A DNA stretch of 47,948 nucleotides from Clostridiales bacterium. Its GTDB lineage: Bacteria; Bacillota; Clostridia; Christensenellales; Aristaeellaceae. A model generated the notes under the pieces. The model ran no database searches. It worked only from the letters and a program-made list of their open reading frames with translations, and was not told where the DNA came from. A program made the translations under genes and the position numbers. Each line of letters opens with the position of its first letter. Position 1 is the stretch's first letter. Below are positions 31,650 through 40,138 of the stretch, in pieces. Where the stretch lies: positions 1 through 47,948 of the forward strand of contig SFJH01000027.1 in assembly GCA_004555155.1 (NCBI GenBank), written 5' to 3'.

Positions 31650-33335
31650 CTATTCGGCGGATTCCACGATGGGATACACGTCGAACGGCTCGTCGTGAAT
31701 GTCCATATAGGGCCAGTATTCGTGGCAGCTGTCGCCCTTCAGCCTGAACCGGAGCGAAGCGCGTCCCGGAAGCATGGTGCGCACCGGCTCGAACCATTCC
31801 TCCGGATGATTCGGATCGAACCGGACGGTCAGCGGATTCGGCGCGCCCATGGCGGCGTAGAGCAGCGGGCCGTATTCCAGCGCATAGCGCTCGCGATTCC
31901 GGATCTCCTCTCCGCCGGTGTACCGGGTCACGCGGAAGCGGAACGGGAAATCCAGCGTGAACGTGTCGCCGGTCTTCACGCCCTCGTGGGCGGCGTAGTG
32001 GGATTGCCCATCCTCGCATGCCCAGCGCGGGATGCGCAGCTTCAGCGTGAAGGGCCGGTCCGCATGCTCGACGCGGACGACCACGTGTCCGTTGTCGGGC
32101 AGGCTGCTGGTGACGGACAGCTGCACGCCGTTCGGCAGCGCGGCGGTGCTGGAGGCGTACATGTCCACATACACCGAGTCCTCCGTGCAGGTGTACAGGA
32201 ACTGGGGCAGCAGGCCCACCAGGCGCGTGCCCAGCGATGCGCAGCAGGTGGCGCGGTCCAGATAGCGATAGTCCTTGGTGCGCTGCAGATAGTTCAGATA
32301 GTGGAAGCCGCGGTCGCCGACCTGCGAGGCGAACAGCACGTTGTAGATCGAATTCTCCATCTCGTCCACATAGTGCGCGTTCTCGGGCTCCAGCCGGTGC
32401 ATGCGCTGGTTGAGCAGCACCCAGAAGTTGGTGGAGCAGAGCTCGTTGTAGTGATGCCTGGGATCCAGCCAGTTGCAGCCGGGATAGTAGGAATCGGATT
32501 CGCACATATTGATGCCGCCGCCGACGTACTGCCACTTGTCCTCGTACATGCGCAGCGCGGCCCGGACGGCCTGCAGATAGATCGCCTCGCCGGTTGCGCG
32601 GTACAGGTCGCAGTAGCCCTCCAGCGTGGTCAGCAGCGTGGAGTGGGGATGGTTGCCGGGATGATCGTAGATGGCCCGGTGATCCCCCGCAATCAGCTGC
32701 TCCAGCCACCAGGTCTCCTGATAGTACCGGATGGCCACGTCGACATCCTCCCGCTTTCCGTTGGGCGCGTCGTACATGCGCGTGTTGGCGAGAATGCCCT
32801 GAAAGCCCAGGTTCAGATCCTTGACATAGGGGAGGACGCTGCTGCGGTTGAAGCAGTCCGCCATGTCCCGGGCGAGGTCGAATGCGCGCGCCTCGCCCGC
32901 GTATCCGGCGTCCAGCAGGCCGAAGGTGATCCAGGCGCGGGTGTAGTTCGGGTATTCCTTGGTGCTGAACTGCTCCCGGGGGATGGGAATGATGAAGCCG
33001 TCGTCATCCCGGCAGGCCTCCATCTCCTTCAGAAGCGCGCGAACCATGGCGCGAAGCTCCTCGTCCTCCTGCCACAGCAGCGTCGTTCCGGCGCCCATCA
33101 GGAATTCGCCCGCGGTCTGTCCCTTCAGGTTGTTCTCAAAGTGTCCCGCGTCGCCGGCGTATGGCACGCCCGGCGCGGGCTTTCCCTTGTGAACGCGATA
33201 CCAATAGAGCATCCGATCCAGATCGAAGCCCTTCAGAAAGCGGATGTTGTTGTCGAAGGCTGCCTTGAACCGGCCGCCGGTCAGGCGGACGCCGCTCATC
33301 GGGGCCTCGAGCTTGTAAGGCACTGCGTATTTCAC
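31650..33335 (-). CDS. GH127-family (DUF1680) putative beta-L-arabinofuranosidase
   Basis: 561 residues from the GTG at 33335, which gives the family-like N-terminus KYAVPYKLEAPMSGVRLTGG; the ribosome-binding site is weak, and the frame stays open to 33392. The (alpha/alpha)6 barrel carries the residues that in HypBA1 bind zinc and catalyse: Glu in CESDSYYPGC (about 279), NELCST (Glu298, Cys300) and the CCASLG pair (Cys364/365), one being the thiolate nucleophile. No signal peptide, so hydrolysis occurs after import. GH127 acts on beta-L-arabinofuranosides, such as hydroxyproline-linked arabinan of plant extensins, but some members act on other furanosyl sugars, for example aceric acid in rhamnogalacturonan II. 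Confidence 0.9.
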   Translation of the reverse strand: MKYAVPYKLEAPMSGVRLTGGRFKAAFDNNIRFLKGFDLDRMLYWYRVHKGKPAPGVPYAGDAGHFENNLKGQTAGEFLMGAGTTLLWQEDEELRAMVRALLKEMEACRDDDGFIIPIPREQFSTKEYPNYTRAWITFGLLDAGYAGEARAFDLARDMADCFNRSSVLPYVKDLNLGFQGILANTRMYDAPNGKREDVDVAIRYYQETWWLEQLIAGDHRAIYDHPGNHPHSTLLTTLEGYCDLYRATGEAIYLQAVRAALRMYEDKWQYVGGGINMCESDSYYPGCNWLDPRHHYNELCSTNFWVLLNQRMHRLEPENAHYVDEMENSIYNVLFASQVGDRGFHYLNYLQRTKDYRYLDRATCCASLGTRLVGLLPQFLYTCTEDSVYVDMYASSTAALPNGVQLSVTSSLPDNGHVVVRVEHADRPFTLKLRIPRWACEDGQSHYAAHEGVKTGDTFTLDFPFRFRVTRYTGGEEIRNRERYALEYGPLLYAAMGAPNPLTVRFDPNHPEEWFEPVRTMLPGRASLRFRLKGDSCHEYWPYMDIHDEPFDVYPIVESAE

Positions 33336-33365
33336 CCTTGGATCGCCATCCTTTCTGAACAGAAT

Positions 33366-33411
33366 CGGGACGGCCGGACGCCTGTCGAGCAAGGGCGCCC
33401 CGGCCGTCCCG
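33366..33411 (-). promoter_or_regulatory. Intercistronic hairpin between oppC and the GH127 gene
   Basis: 12-bp stem CGGGACGGCCGG / CCGGCCGTCCCG with a 22-nt loop and no T tract. It may stabilise the upstream mRNA or reduce read-through. Confidence 0.5.
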
Positions 33412-33420
33412 GAATCTGGA

Positions 33421-34614
33421 TTACAAGTACGGATCCGCCGCGTCCCTGAGACCGTCTCCGACGAAATTGAACGCCATGACCGTGACGACGACGAACACGC
33501 CGGGAATCATGGTCCAGGGGTACAGCACGACATTTCGGAATTTCTGCGCGTCTGCCAGCAGCACGCCCCAGCTGACGGCCGGCGGACGCAGGCCGAGGCT
33601 CAGGAACGAGAGGCTGGTCTCGCCCAGAATCATGCCCGGAATGGAGAGGGACAGCGAAGCGATCAGATGGCTCATGAACATCGGAACCATGTGCTTGCAG
33701 ATGATCCGGAAGGTGCTCGCGCCGGAGACGCGCGCCGCCTTGACGAAGTCCTCGTTCTTCAGGGACATGAACTTGCTTCGCACCGTGCGGGCCAGATTCG
33801 GCCAGCTGACCAGCGAAAGAATGATGGTGATGCAGAAATAGGTCTTGGTGACCGGCCAGTTGGCGGGCACCGCCGCGGCCAGCGCCATCCAGAGCGGGAT
33901 GGTGGGCAGGGAGATCGTGAAGTCGATGATGCGCTGAATCACCATATCCACCTTGCCGCCGATATAGCCCGAGAGGCCGCCCAGCAGCAGGCCGAGGATG
34001 AAGGACAGCAGCACGCCCACGAGGCCGACGGTGCCGGAAATCTGCGTGCCGATCAGCGTTCGGGAGAACAGGTCGCGCCCGGCCTGGTCCGTGCCGAACA
34101 GATAGACGCCGAAGACGCCGTTTTCGCCCTTGGGATTGTCCACGCCGAACAGATGAATGTCGGTTTCGATCAGCCCCAGCAGCTTGTATTCGTCGCCGCG
34201 GGCGAAGAAGCTCACGTACTGCTTGCTGGAGGTGTCCTCCATGTAGGTGGGGGCGAAGGTCACCGGGTCGTAGGAGGACACGATTTCATAGACGAAGGGC
34301 CGGAAGGAGAAATTGCCTTCCGCGTCGATCCAGTGCATGCCCTTGGGGGCCATGTTGGTGATGGACGGGTTGTAGGTGTTCTTGCCGTAGGGCGCGAGGA
34401 AATCCGCGAACAGGGCGATGAAATAGATGATGCAGAGGAGGATGAGCCCGACCACTGCCAGCCGGTTCCGGCGGAATTTCCGCACCGTCAGCTTGAACTG
34501 GGAAGCCACATAGACCGTATCCTGTTGGCGCTCGGACTGCGCCTTCAGCGCCGCTTCCCGGCGCTTCATCTCTCTCCGGTTGACTTTTTGGAGACCTTGA
34601 ATGTCCTTGTGCAT
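33421..34614 (-). CDS. Oligopeptide/oligosaccharide ABC permease, OppC type
   Basis: 397 residues. The ATG at 34614 has GGGAG 8 nt upstream; an in-frame GTG 18 nt earlier overlaps oppB. Membrane helix one (about 52-72) is followed by an external loop of about 120 residues, longer than usual, which ends in the typical HLFGTDQAGRDLFSR. Five more helices follow, with the coupling EAA loop ARVSGASTFRIICKHMVPMF. It forms the membrane channel with OppB, driven by OppD and OppF. The Cys-rich ATPases and class-5 binding protein of the operon support peptide or oligosaccharide uptake. Confidence 0.9.
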   Translation of the reverse strand: MHKDIQGLQKVNRREMKRREAALKAQSERQQDTVYVASQFKLTVRKFRRNRLAVVGLILLCIIYFIALFADFLAPYGKNTYNPSITNMAPKGMHWIDAEGNFSFRPFVYEIVSSYDPVTFAPTYMEDTSSKQYVSFFARGDEYKLLGLIETDIHLFGVDNPKGENGVFGVYLFGTDQAGRDLFSRTLIGTQISGTVGLVGVLLSFILGLLLGGLSGYIGGKVDMVIQRIIDFTISLPTIPLWMALAAAVPANWPVTKTYFCITIILSLVSWPNLARTVRSKFMSLKNEDFVKAARVSGASTFRIICKHMVPMFMSHLIASLSLSIPGMILGETSLSFLSLGLRPPAVSWGVLLADAQKFRNVVLYPWTMIPGVFVVVTVMAFNFVGDGLRDAADPYL

Positions 34615-34628
34615 AGTTCTGTCTCCCT

Positions 34629-35615
34629 TCACATCGAGCTTCGGATCCGGGGATCGGTCAATGCCAGCAGGATATCGGAAACGAGCGTTCCGATCATGGA
34701 GAGCACGCCCATGATGAAGACAATGGATCCCGCCAGATACATGTCCTGATTCTGAAGCGCCGTCAGCAGCAGCGGCCCGACGGTGGGCAGGCTGAGCACC
34801 TGCGCGAGGATGGTCTGACCGGAGATCAGGCCCGGCAGCAGCCAGCCGACCGTGGCGATGAAGGGAATCAGGGCGATGCGCACGGGGTATTTAATCAGAA
34901 GCCGCATGTTGCCCACGCCCTTTGCCCGGGCGGTTTTCACATAGGGCTTGTTGAGTTCGTCGATCAGGTTTGCGCGGAACGTCTTGAACAGTCCTGCCGT
35001 GCCGGTGAAGGCGATGATCAGAAGCGGGATCCAGACGTGCTGCAGCATGTTGACGATCTTGGCCCACGTCCACGGCTGTCCGGCGAACTCATCGCTGTAC
35101 AGGCCTCCGGCGTATTGCCGCGTCGTCAGGAAGTAGAGATACATGATGATGATGGCCAGCAGAAATTCCGGAACGGATATGCCGAAAAAGCTGACGCTTG
35201 TGAACGCATAATCTCCCAGCGAGTATTTATGCGTGGCCGAGTAAAAGCCCAGCGGGAACGCGATGATCCAGATCAGAAGCACGCTCACCACGGACAGCGT
35301 GATCGTCGCCGGCAGGCGGCTGGCAATCAGCGAATTGACGGAGCGCTTGTAGACGAAGGAATAGCCCAGGTCGCCGCGCAGCAGGTTCTGCGCCCATTTC
35401 ATGTACTGGACGTACATGGGCTGGTCAAAGCCGTAGCGCGCTTCCAGCGCGGCGATTTCATCCTCGGTGACCTGCTGGCCCGTGGACCGCAGATTGTTGA
35501 TGTAGGTGGTCAGATAATCGCCCGGCGGAAGCTGAATGATCACAAATACCACAACGGATAGCGCCAGCAGCAGCGGGATCAGCACCAGTGTCCGTTTCAC
35601 GATATATTTCAGCAT
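34629..35615 (-). CDS. Oligopeptide/oligosaccharide ABC permease, OppB type
   Basis: 328 residues, start ATG after GGAGGG. Six membrane helices, the first being LVLIPLLLALSVVVFVIIQL; the N-terminal PPGDY and YGFDQPMYVQYMKWAQNLLRGDLG are family hallmarks, and the EAA loop reads ARAKGVGNMRLLIKYPVRIAL. Its stop is 14 bp before the oppC start. Partner of OppC in the transport pore. Confidence 0.92.
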   Translation of the reverse strand: MLKYIVKRTLVLIPLLLALSVVVFVIIQLPPGDYLTTYINNLRSTGQQVTEDEIAALEARYGFDQPMYVQYMKWAQNLLRGDLGYSFVYKRSVNSLIASRLPATITLSVVSVLLIWIIAFPLGFYSATHKYSLGDYAFTSVSFFGISVPEFLLAIIIMYLYFLTTRQYAGGLYSDEFAGQPWTWAKIVNMLQHVWIPLLIIAFTGTAGLFKTFRANLIDELNKPYVKTARAKGVGNMRLLIKYPVRIALIPFIATVGWLLPGLISGQTILAQVLSLPTVGPLLLTALQNQDMYLAGSIVFIMGVLSMIGTLVSDILLALTDPRIRSSM

Positions 35616-35687
35616 TAGGACAGCCCTCCATGACAGCGATGCTGCAGCGCATCGTTCAGATTTTCCCTCCGATATCGGGAGGAATCC

Positions 35688-35715
35688 CCCGGAGGGCGCT
35701 GAAGCGCCCTCCGGG
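35688..35715 (-). promoter_or_regulatory. Hairpin between binding-protein gene and oppB
   Basis: 12-bp stem CCCGGAGGGCGC / GCGCCCTCCGGG with TGAA loop. Such stems after binding-protein genes often keep their mRNA level higher than that of the permeases. Confidence 0.6.
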
Positions 35716-35738
35716 AAGCGATGGGTTAACCGAAGGAT

Positions 35739-37634
35739 TTACTGCTCAACCCAGTAGGTGTCGCCGCGGCTGCTTCCGCAGTAGCCGAAGGACCAATCCT
35801 GGTCGAGGCCGGAGACGTTGTGGAAGTTGTTCTTGATGATGTTGATGGCCGGCAGACGGGTGCCGATGCCCAGGGAGTACAGGCCGTCCTTCCAGATCTG
35901 GATGAGTTCCTTGATTTCCTCATCGCGGGCGGCCATGTCGGTCTCGGTGGTGATGGTGGTGCCCAGCTCCTGCAGGTGGGTCAGGGTTTCCGTCTGATCG
36001 CCGGTGTAGGTGTCGTTGTACATGCCGGCCATGAAGCGGATGCCCCAGCCAAAGCCGGAGTAGCCGGTCCAGTCGGCCACGAAGCCGCTGGACAGCGCCA
36101 GCATGCCGTTGGAGCCGGTCAGGTTGGTGATGTCGAAGTCGTTGGCGCTCATGCGCTCGTTCCACAGGGAGGGATCCACTTCCGTGGCGGTGATGTCCAG
36201 GTGCAGATTCTCTCTCCACTGGGAGGCGACCATCTCAGCGATCTCGATCCACTGGGCGTCGTAGCTCGGGCACAGGATGACCAGCGCGAAGTCCTCGCCG
36301 TTGGCGGTCTTGCGGTAGCCGTTTTCGCCGTACTCGGTCATGCCCAGCTCGTCCAGCATGGCGTTGGCGGTCTCGGCGTCGAACTCGGTGTACTGCTTGG
36401 CCCACTCCTCATCATAGTAGGGAGAGCCGGGCAGGAACGCGGTCTGCGCGATTTCGGACTTGAACGGGCCGACGGTGTAGAAGGTGTCGATGATGGTCTG
36501 GCGATCCAGGCCCAGGGACAGCGCGCGGCGGAAGTCGACGCTGCTCAGGTAGGGCGCCTTCACCTCGTCCACGGAGGTGGTGTTGATGTGGAAGTTCATG
36601 GCGTTCGGCTCGTTGAACGCGGAGGTGGCGATGGTGTAGTTCATCTCCTCGGCGTACTGGGCGAACATGGGATAGTTGGACAGGGACTCGGACACGCCAG
36701 CGACCTGCACGTCCACCTCGCCGCTGATGACCTTCATGTTCATCAGGTCGGTGGATTCGACGACGGTGATCACCGCGCTGTCGATGTAGGGCAGCTGGTT
36801 GCCCTCCTGGTCAACGGCCCAGTAGTAGGGGTTGCGCTCGAAGGTGATGGTGTTGGTGACGGCGGGATCCGCGGTCATCACCCACGCGCCCAGCACCGGG
36901 AGATCCACGTTCTTCTGAACGTTGATCTTGTCCTCGAACATGGTCTTCCAGTCGTCGAAGCCCTCGGCTGCCATCGTCGCGGCCAGCTCCTCCTCGGTGT
37001 TGTAGGCGGCGTGGAAGGCGGTCAGATAGTGCTTGGGATAGACGAAGCGGCTCTTTCCATGATAGGCCCAGTAAGACAGATACATGGGCTTCGCGGCCGC
37101 GAAGGTCAGCTTCCAGCTGTAATCGTCGATGATTTCCAGCGTGGCGTCGCCGTAGTAGGTGTTGGTGGGGGTCAGGTCCGTGTTCATCTCGACGTCGTTG
37201 AACCAGAAGGCCACGTCCTCGGTGGTGACCGGAACGCCGTCGGACCACTTCAGGCCCTCGCGCAGGGTGAAGGTGAACTCGGTGTAATCCTCGTTATAGG
37301 AGAACTCCTTCAGCCAGCTGGTGGTGATGGTGGTGTTGTCGCGGTCGTAGATGATGCCATTCGTCTCGAGATAGCCGACCAGATGGGAATGGGCATGGTT
37401 GAAGTTGCCGGTGATGACGGCCTGGCGCCAGGTGCCGCCGTAGGCGCCGACCTCGGCGACCTCGATGACCTGGGGCTCGGAGGGGAGACGCTCCTCAACG
37501 GCGGGGAGCTCGCCGCTGGCAACCTTCGCCGCCAGTGCGGGCGCTTCCTGATAAGCGCTTTCCGCCGTGGCGAACACGGGGCAGGCGCACAGGACAAGGA
37601 TGAGCGCCAGGAGAATGGACAGGGATTTCTTCAT
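35739..37634 (-). CDS. Family-5 extracellular solute-binding protein
   Basis: 631 residues. The ATG at 37634 follows AAAGGAGG. Signal peptide MKKSLSILLALILVLCACPVFA; cleavage by signal peptidase I near ATAES is possible, while LVLCAC is only a poor lipobox, so the anchoring mode is uncertain. The SBP_bac_5 fold is shown by YGGTWRQAVITG, FTFTLREGLKWSDGVPVTTEDVAFWFN and VDFRRALSLGLDRQTI. At 631 residues it belongs to the long class of this family, which includes binders of plant oligosaccharides as well as peptides. It lies between the ATPase and permease genes of the operon. Confidence 0.93.
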   Translation of the reverse strand: MKKSLSILLALILVLCACPVFATAESAYQEAPALAAKVASGELPAVEERLPSEPQVIEVAEVGAYGGTWRQAVITGNFNHAHSHLVGYLETNGIIYDRDNTTITTSWLKEFSYNEDYTEFTFTLREGLKWSDGVPVTTEDVAFWFNDVEMNTDLTPTNTYYGDATLEIIDDYSWKLTFAAAKPMYLSYWAYHGKSRFVYPKHYLTAFHAAYNTEEELAATMAAEGFDDWKTMFEDKINVQKNVDLPVLGAWVMTADPAVTNTITFERNPYYWAVDQEGNQLPYIDSAVITVVESTDLMNMKVISGEVDVQVAGVSESLSNYPMFAQYAEEMNYTIATSAFNEPNAMNFHINTTSVDEVKAPYLSSVDFRRALSLGLDRQTIIDTFYTVGPFKSEIAQTAFLPGSPYYDEEWAKQYTEFDAETANAMLDELGMTEYGENGYRKTANGEDFALVILCPSYDAQWIEIAEMVASQWRENLHLDITATEVDPSLWNERMSANDFDITNLTGSNGMLALSSGFVADWTGYSGFGWGIRFMAGMYNDTYTGDQTETLTHLQELGTTITTETDMAARDEEIKELIQIWKDGLYSLGIGTRLPAINIIKNNFHNVSGLDQDWSFGYCGSSRGDTYWVEQ

Positions 37635-37690
37635 ACCGGGTATACCTCCTTTAACATTATTCCAAGCCGGTTTCCCGGCTCAAAATCGCA

Positions 37691-38707
37691 TCAGACGCCC
37701 TTGAGATGGAGCTGGGCGTGGCGTATGCAGGCCGTGCGGTGGCCGGTGGGGTTGTTCGGATCCACCGGCAGGAGCTTCATGCTGGCCTTTTTGCATTCCT
37801 CCGTGGCGTATTTGCACCGCGGGTGGAAGAAGCAGCCCTCCGGCGGGCGGGAGGGATCGGGCACCTCGCCCTCCAGCGTGGATTTGCGCACGCTCTTGTC
37901 CGCGATCAGCTTCGGCACCGAGCCCAGCAGCGCCTCGGTATAGGGATGCTTGGGCTGGGCGTACAGCTCCTCGGTCTCGCAGATCTCCACCACCTTGCCG
38001 ACGTACATCACGACGATTCTGTCCGAGATGTGCTTGACCGCCGAGAGGTCATGGGCGATGAAGAGATAGCTGATGTTGAATTCGCTCTGCAGCTCCTCCA
38101 GCAGGCTGAGCACCTGCGCCTGAACCGAAACGTCCAGCGACGAGACCGATTCATCGCAGACCATCAGCCGGGGATTGACCGACAGCGCTCGGGCGATGCC
38201 GATGCGCTGGCGCTGTCCGCCGGAAAAGGCGTGAGGATAGCGCACCATGTATTCGGGCCGCAGGCCGACGCGGGTCATCAGCCGGGTGACCAGCTCCTGC
38301 TCGTCGCCCTTGGAGACCGTTCCGCACAGGCGGGCGGGCTCGGCGATGACGTCCTTCACCGTCATGCGCGGGTTCAGCGAGGAGTAGGGATCCTGAAAGA
38401 CCATCTGAATTTCCTTGCGGTAGGGCTTGATTTCGCGCTGGGTGGCCTTGGCGAGATCGATGGTGCTGCCGTCCCGGGCGGTGTACAGGATGGAGCCCTC
38501 CGTCGGATCCAGCAGGCGGACGATGCAGTTGCCGGTGGTGGATTTGCCGCAGCCGGACTCGCCGACCAGGCCGAGGGTTTCGCCCTCGTACACCTCAAAG
38601 TCGACGTCGTTGACCGCCTTGACGCTGCCCACCACCTGATTGAAGAAGCCCTTCCGGATCGGGAAGTACTTTTTCAGCCCTGTCACTTTCAAAATCTGGC
38701 CGGACAT
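37691..38707 (-). CDS. Oligopeptide ABC transporter ATPase, OppF type
   Basis: 338 residues, start ATG at 38707 with AGGAGG 8 nt upstream. Walker A GESGCGKST, Q-loop MVFQDPYSSLNPRMTV, signature FSGGQRQRIGIARAL, Walker B LMVCDESVSSLD, then the C-terminal oligopeptide domain with GCFFHPRCKYATEECKK, whose cysteines in this family can bind an iron-sulfur cluster. Walker B ends with Glu (DES), so it is catalytically competent. Pairs with OppD from the next upstream gene; 13 bp separate the two. Confidence 0.94.
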   Translation of the reverse strand: MSGQILKVTGLKKYFPIRKGFFNQVVGSVKAVNDVDFEVYEGETLGLVGESGCGKSTTGNCIVRLLDPTEGSILYTARDGSTIDLAKATQREIKPYRKEIQMVFQDPYSSLNPRMTVKDVIAEPARLCGTVSKGDEQELVTRLMTRVGLRPEYMVRYPHAFSGGQRQRIGIARALSVNPRLMVCDESVSSLDVSVQAQVLSLLEELQSEFNISYLFIAHDLSAVKHISDRIVVMYVGKVVEICETEELYAQPKHPYTEALLGSVPKLIADKSVRKSTLEGEVPDPSRPPEGCFFHPRCKYATEECKKASMKLLPVDPNNPTGHRTACIRHAQLHLKGV

Positions 38708-38720
38708 TGCTCTTTCCTCC

Positions 38721-39737
38721 TCACTTATCATACCGGAAGCAGCTGACCAGGTGTCCGTTGCCCACGTCCGTCGTCGGCGGGACGCTCTGATCGCACAGCC
38801 CCTTCTGCGCCTTGCGGCATCTGGAGAAGAACGCGCACCCCTTCGGCAGCAGATAGGCGTCGGGAACGCTTCCTTCGATGTAGGCCAGCTTCTGGCCGCG
38901 CTTGTCCGTGACCTGCGGGATGGAGCGGAACAGATCCTGCGTATACGGATGCAGCGGATTCTTCAGCAGCTCCGCCGTGGGCGCGTTCTCCACGATGCGC
39001 CCCAGATACATCACGGCCACGTCGTCGCAGGTTTCGGCGATGATGCCGAAGTTGTGGTTGATCATCAGGATGGACATGCCGTATTCGTTCTGCAGATCCT
39101 TCATCAGATCGAGAATCTGCGCCTGCACCGTCACGTCCAGCGAGGTGGTGGGCTCGTCGGCCACCAGCAGACGCGGGTTGCTGGCCAGCGCCATGGCAAT
39201 CATCGCGCGCTGGCGCATGCCGCCGGACAGCTGGTAGGGATACTCGTCCACGCGCTGCTCCGGCTTCGCGATCTTCACCTTTCGCAGCAGTTCGATGGCC
39301 GTGTTCTTCCATTCGCTCTTGGGGATGCTGGTGTGCAGCCGGATGGCTTCGATGATCTGATTGCCGATGGTGTACACCGGGCAGAAGGAGGTCATCGGCT
39401 CCTGGAAGATCATCGCCATTTCGCGGCCGTGCAGCTGCACCAGCCGCTTGTCCTTGTCCGGACACCGGGCCACGTCAAACACGCCCAGCTTCGAATTGAA
39501 CAGGATGCTTCCGGAGGCGATCCAGCCGTTGTCCGGAAGAATGCGCATGATCGCATTGGAGGTCACCGACTTGCCGCAGCCGGATTCGCCCACAACGCCC
39601 ATCGTCTTGCCGATGGGGATATCGTAGCTCACCGAATTGACCGCATTGACAATGCCTTCATCCGTACGGAACTTTACGACCAGATCCCGCACTTCCACGA
39701 GATTTTCATTGTTTTGCATTCTCAGCTCGCTGCTCAT
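38721..39737 (-). CDS. Oligopeptide ABC transporter ATPase, OppD type
   Basis: 338 residues. The ATG at 39737 has GGGGG upstream (weak); a second in-frame ATG seven codons on is possible. Walker A GESGCGKSV, Q-loop MIFQEPMTSFCPVYTI, signature LSGGMRQRAMIAMAL, Walker B LLVADEPTTSLD, and C-terminal GCAFFSRCRKAQKGLCDQ (cysteine-containing oligopeptide domain). First gene of the importer-glycosidase operon, read from the promoter at 39816-39844. Together with OppF it powers uptake. Confidence 0.94.
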   Translation of the reverse strand: MSSELRMQNNENLVEVRDLVVKFRTDEGIVNAVNSVSYDIPIGKTMGVVGESGCGKSVTSNAIMRILPDNGWIASGSILFNSKLGVFDVARCPDKDKRLVQLHGREMAMIFQEPMTSFCPVYTIGNQIIEAIRLHTSIPKSEWKNTAIELLRKVKIAKPEQRVDEYPYQLSGGMRQRAMIAMALASNPRLLVADEPTTSLDVTVQAQILDLMKDLQNEYGMSILMINHNFGIIAETCDDVAVMYLGRIVENAPTAELLKNPLHPYTQDLFRSIPQVTDKRGQKLAYIEGSVPDAYLLPKGCAFFSRCRKAQKGLCDQSVPPTTDVGNGHLVSCFRYDK

Positions 39738-39815
39738 AGGAATACCCCCAATTCAATTACATTCCAAAAGAATACGGGCAGTTGGTTAAAAAATCCAGCG
39801 GTGTCATTGGTAGAT

Positions 39816-39844
39816 ATTATATTATTATTTTGCGGGGCTGTCAA
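39816..39844 (-). promoter_or_regulatory. Perfect sigma-A promoter of the importer-glycosidase operon
   Basis: Minus strand: TTGACA (39844-39839), 17-bp spacer, TATAAT (39821-39816), about 80 bp before the oppD start. Confidence 0.92.
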
Positions 39845-40125
39845 TGGTTTAATTAACAAAAATGTGGGGTATAGAGTATATACAAATATATGATGGGTGC
39901 AGTGCGTCAAAAAAGGGCGGCGGAGGTAAAATTCTCGCTCCTGCGCGCCGGTTTGACGGCTGTCCGCCGGACGCGCCGGGAAACGGACGGCCCTTGGCGG
40001 AAGGCGAATTGTTCAGAATTTTGATTTTTTATTGGATAATGGGGCGAAACGGGGGAGGAATCAGAGAGTTTTGCATAGAATTGATTAGATATCGATCTGC
40101 CCGGCCGCGGGACAAGCGGGCGGGA
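39845..40125. other. Divergent regulatory region, AT-rich in part
   Basis: Between oppD and the beta-helix gene. 39845-39895 is AT-rich (GGTTTAATTAACAAAA, GTATATAC) and a plausible place for a regulator site. 40005-40035 has a candidate + promoter with only a GATAAT -10 and a poor -35. No regulator gene is adjacent. No gene seen. Confidence 0.45.
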
Positions 40126-40138
40126 TGAGGAGGTACAT

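Noticed and set aside
30033..33449. 1138-codon open frame on the plus strand
   Set aside because: Antisense to the ARH and GH127 genes, which have clear motifs and ribosome-binding sites; the frame is open because of high GC at third positions.
35820..39893. Long plus-strand frames opposite the opp genes
   Set aside because: Shadows of the minus-strand transporter genes, with low-complexity Gly/His/Val-rich translations.
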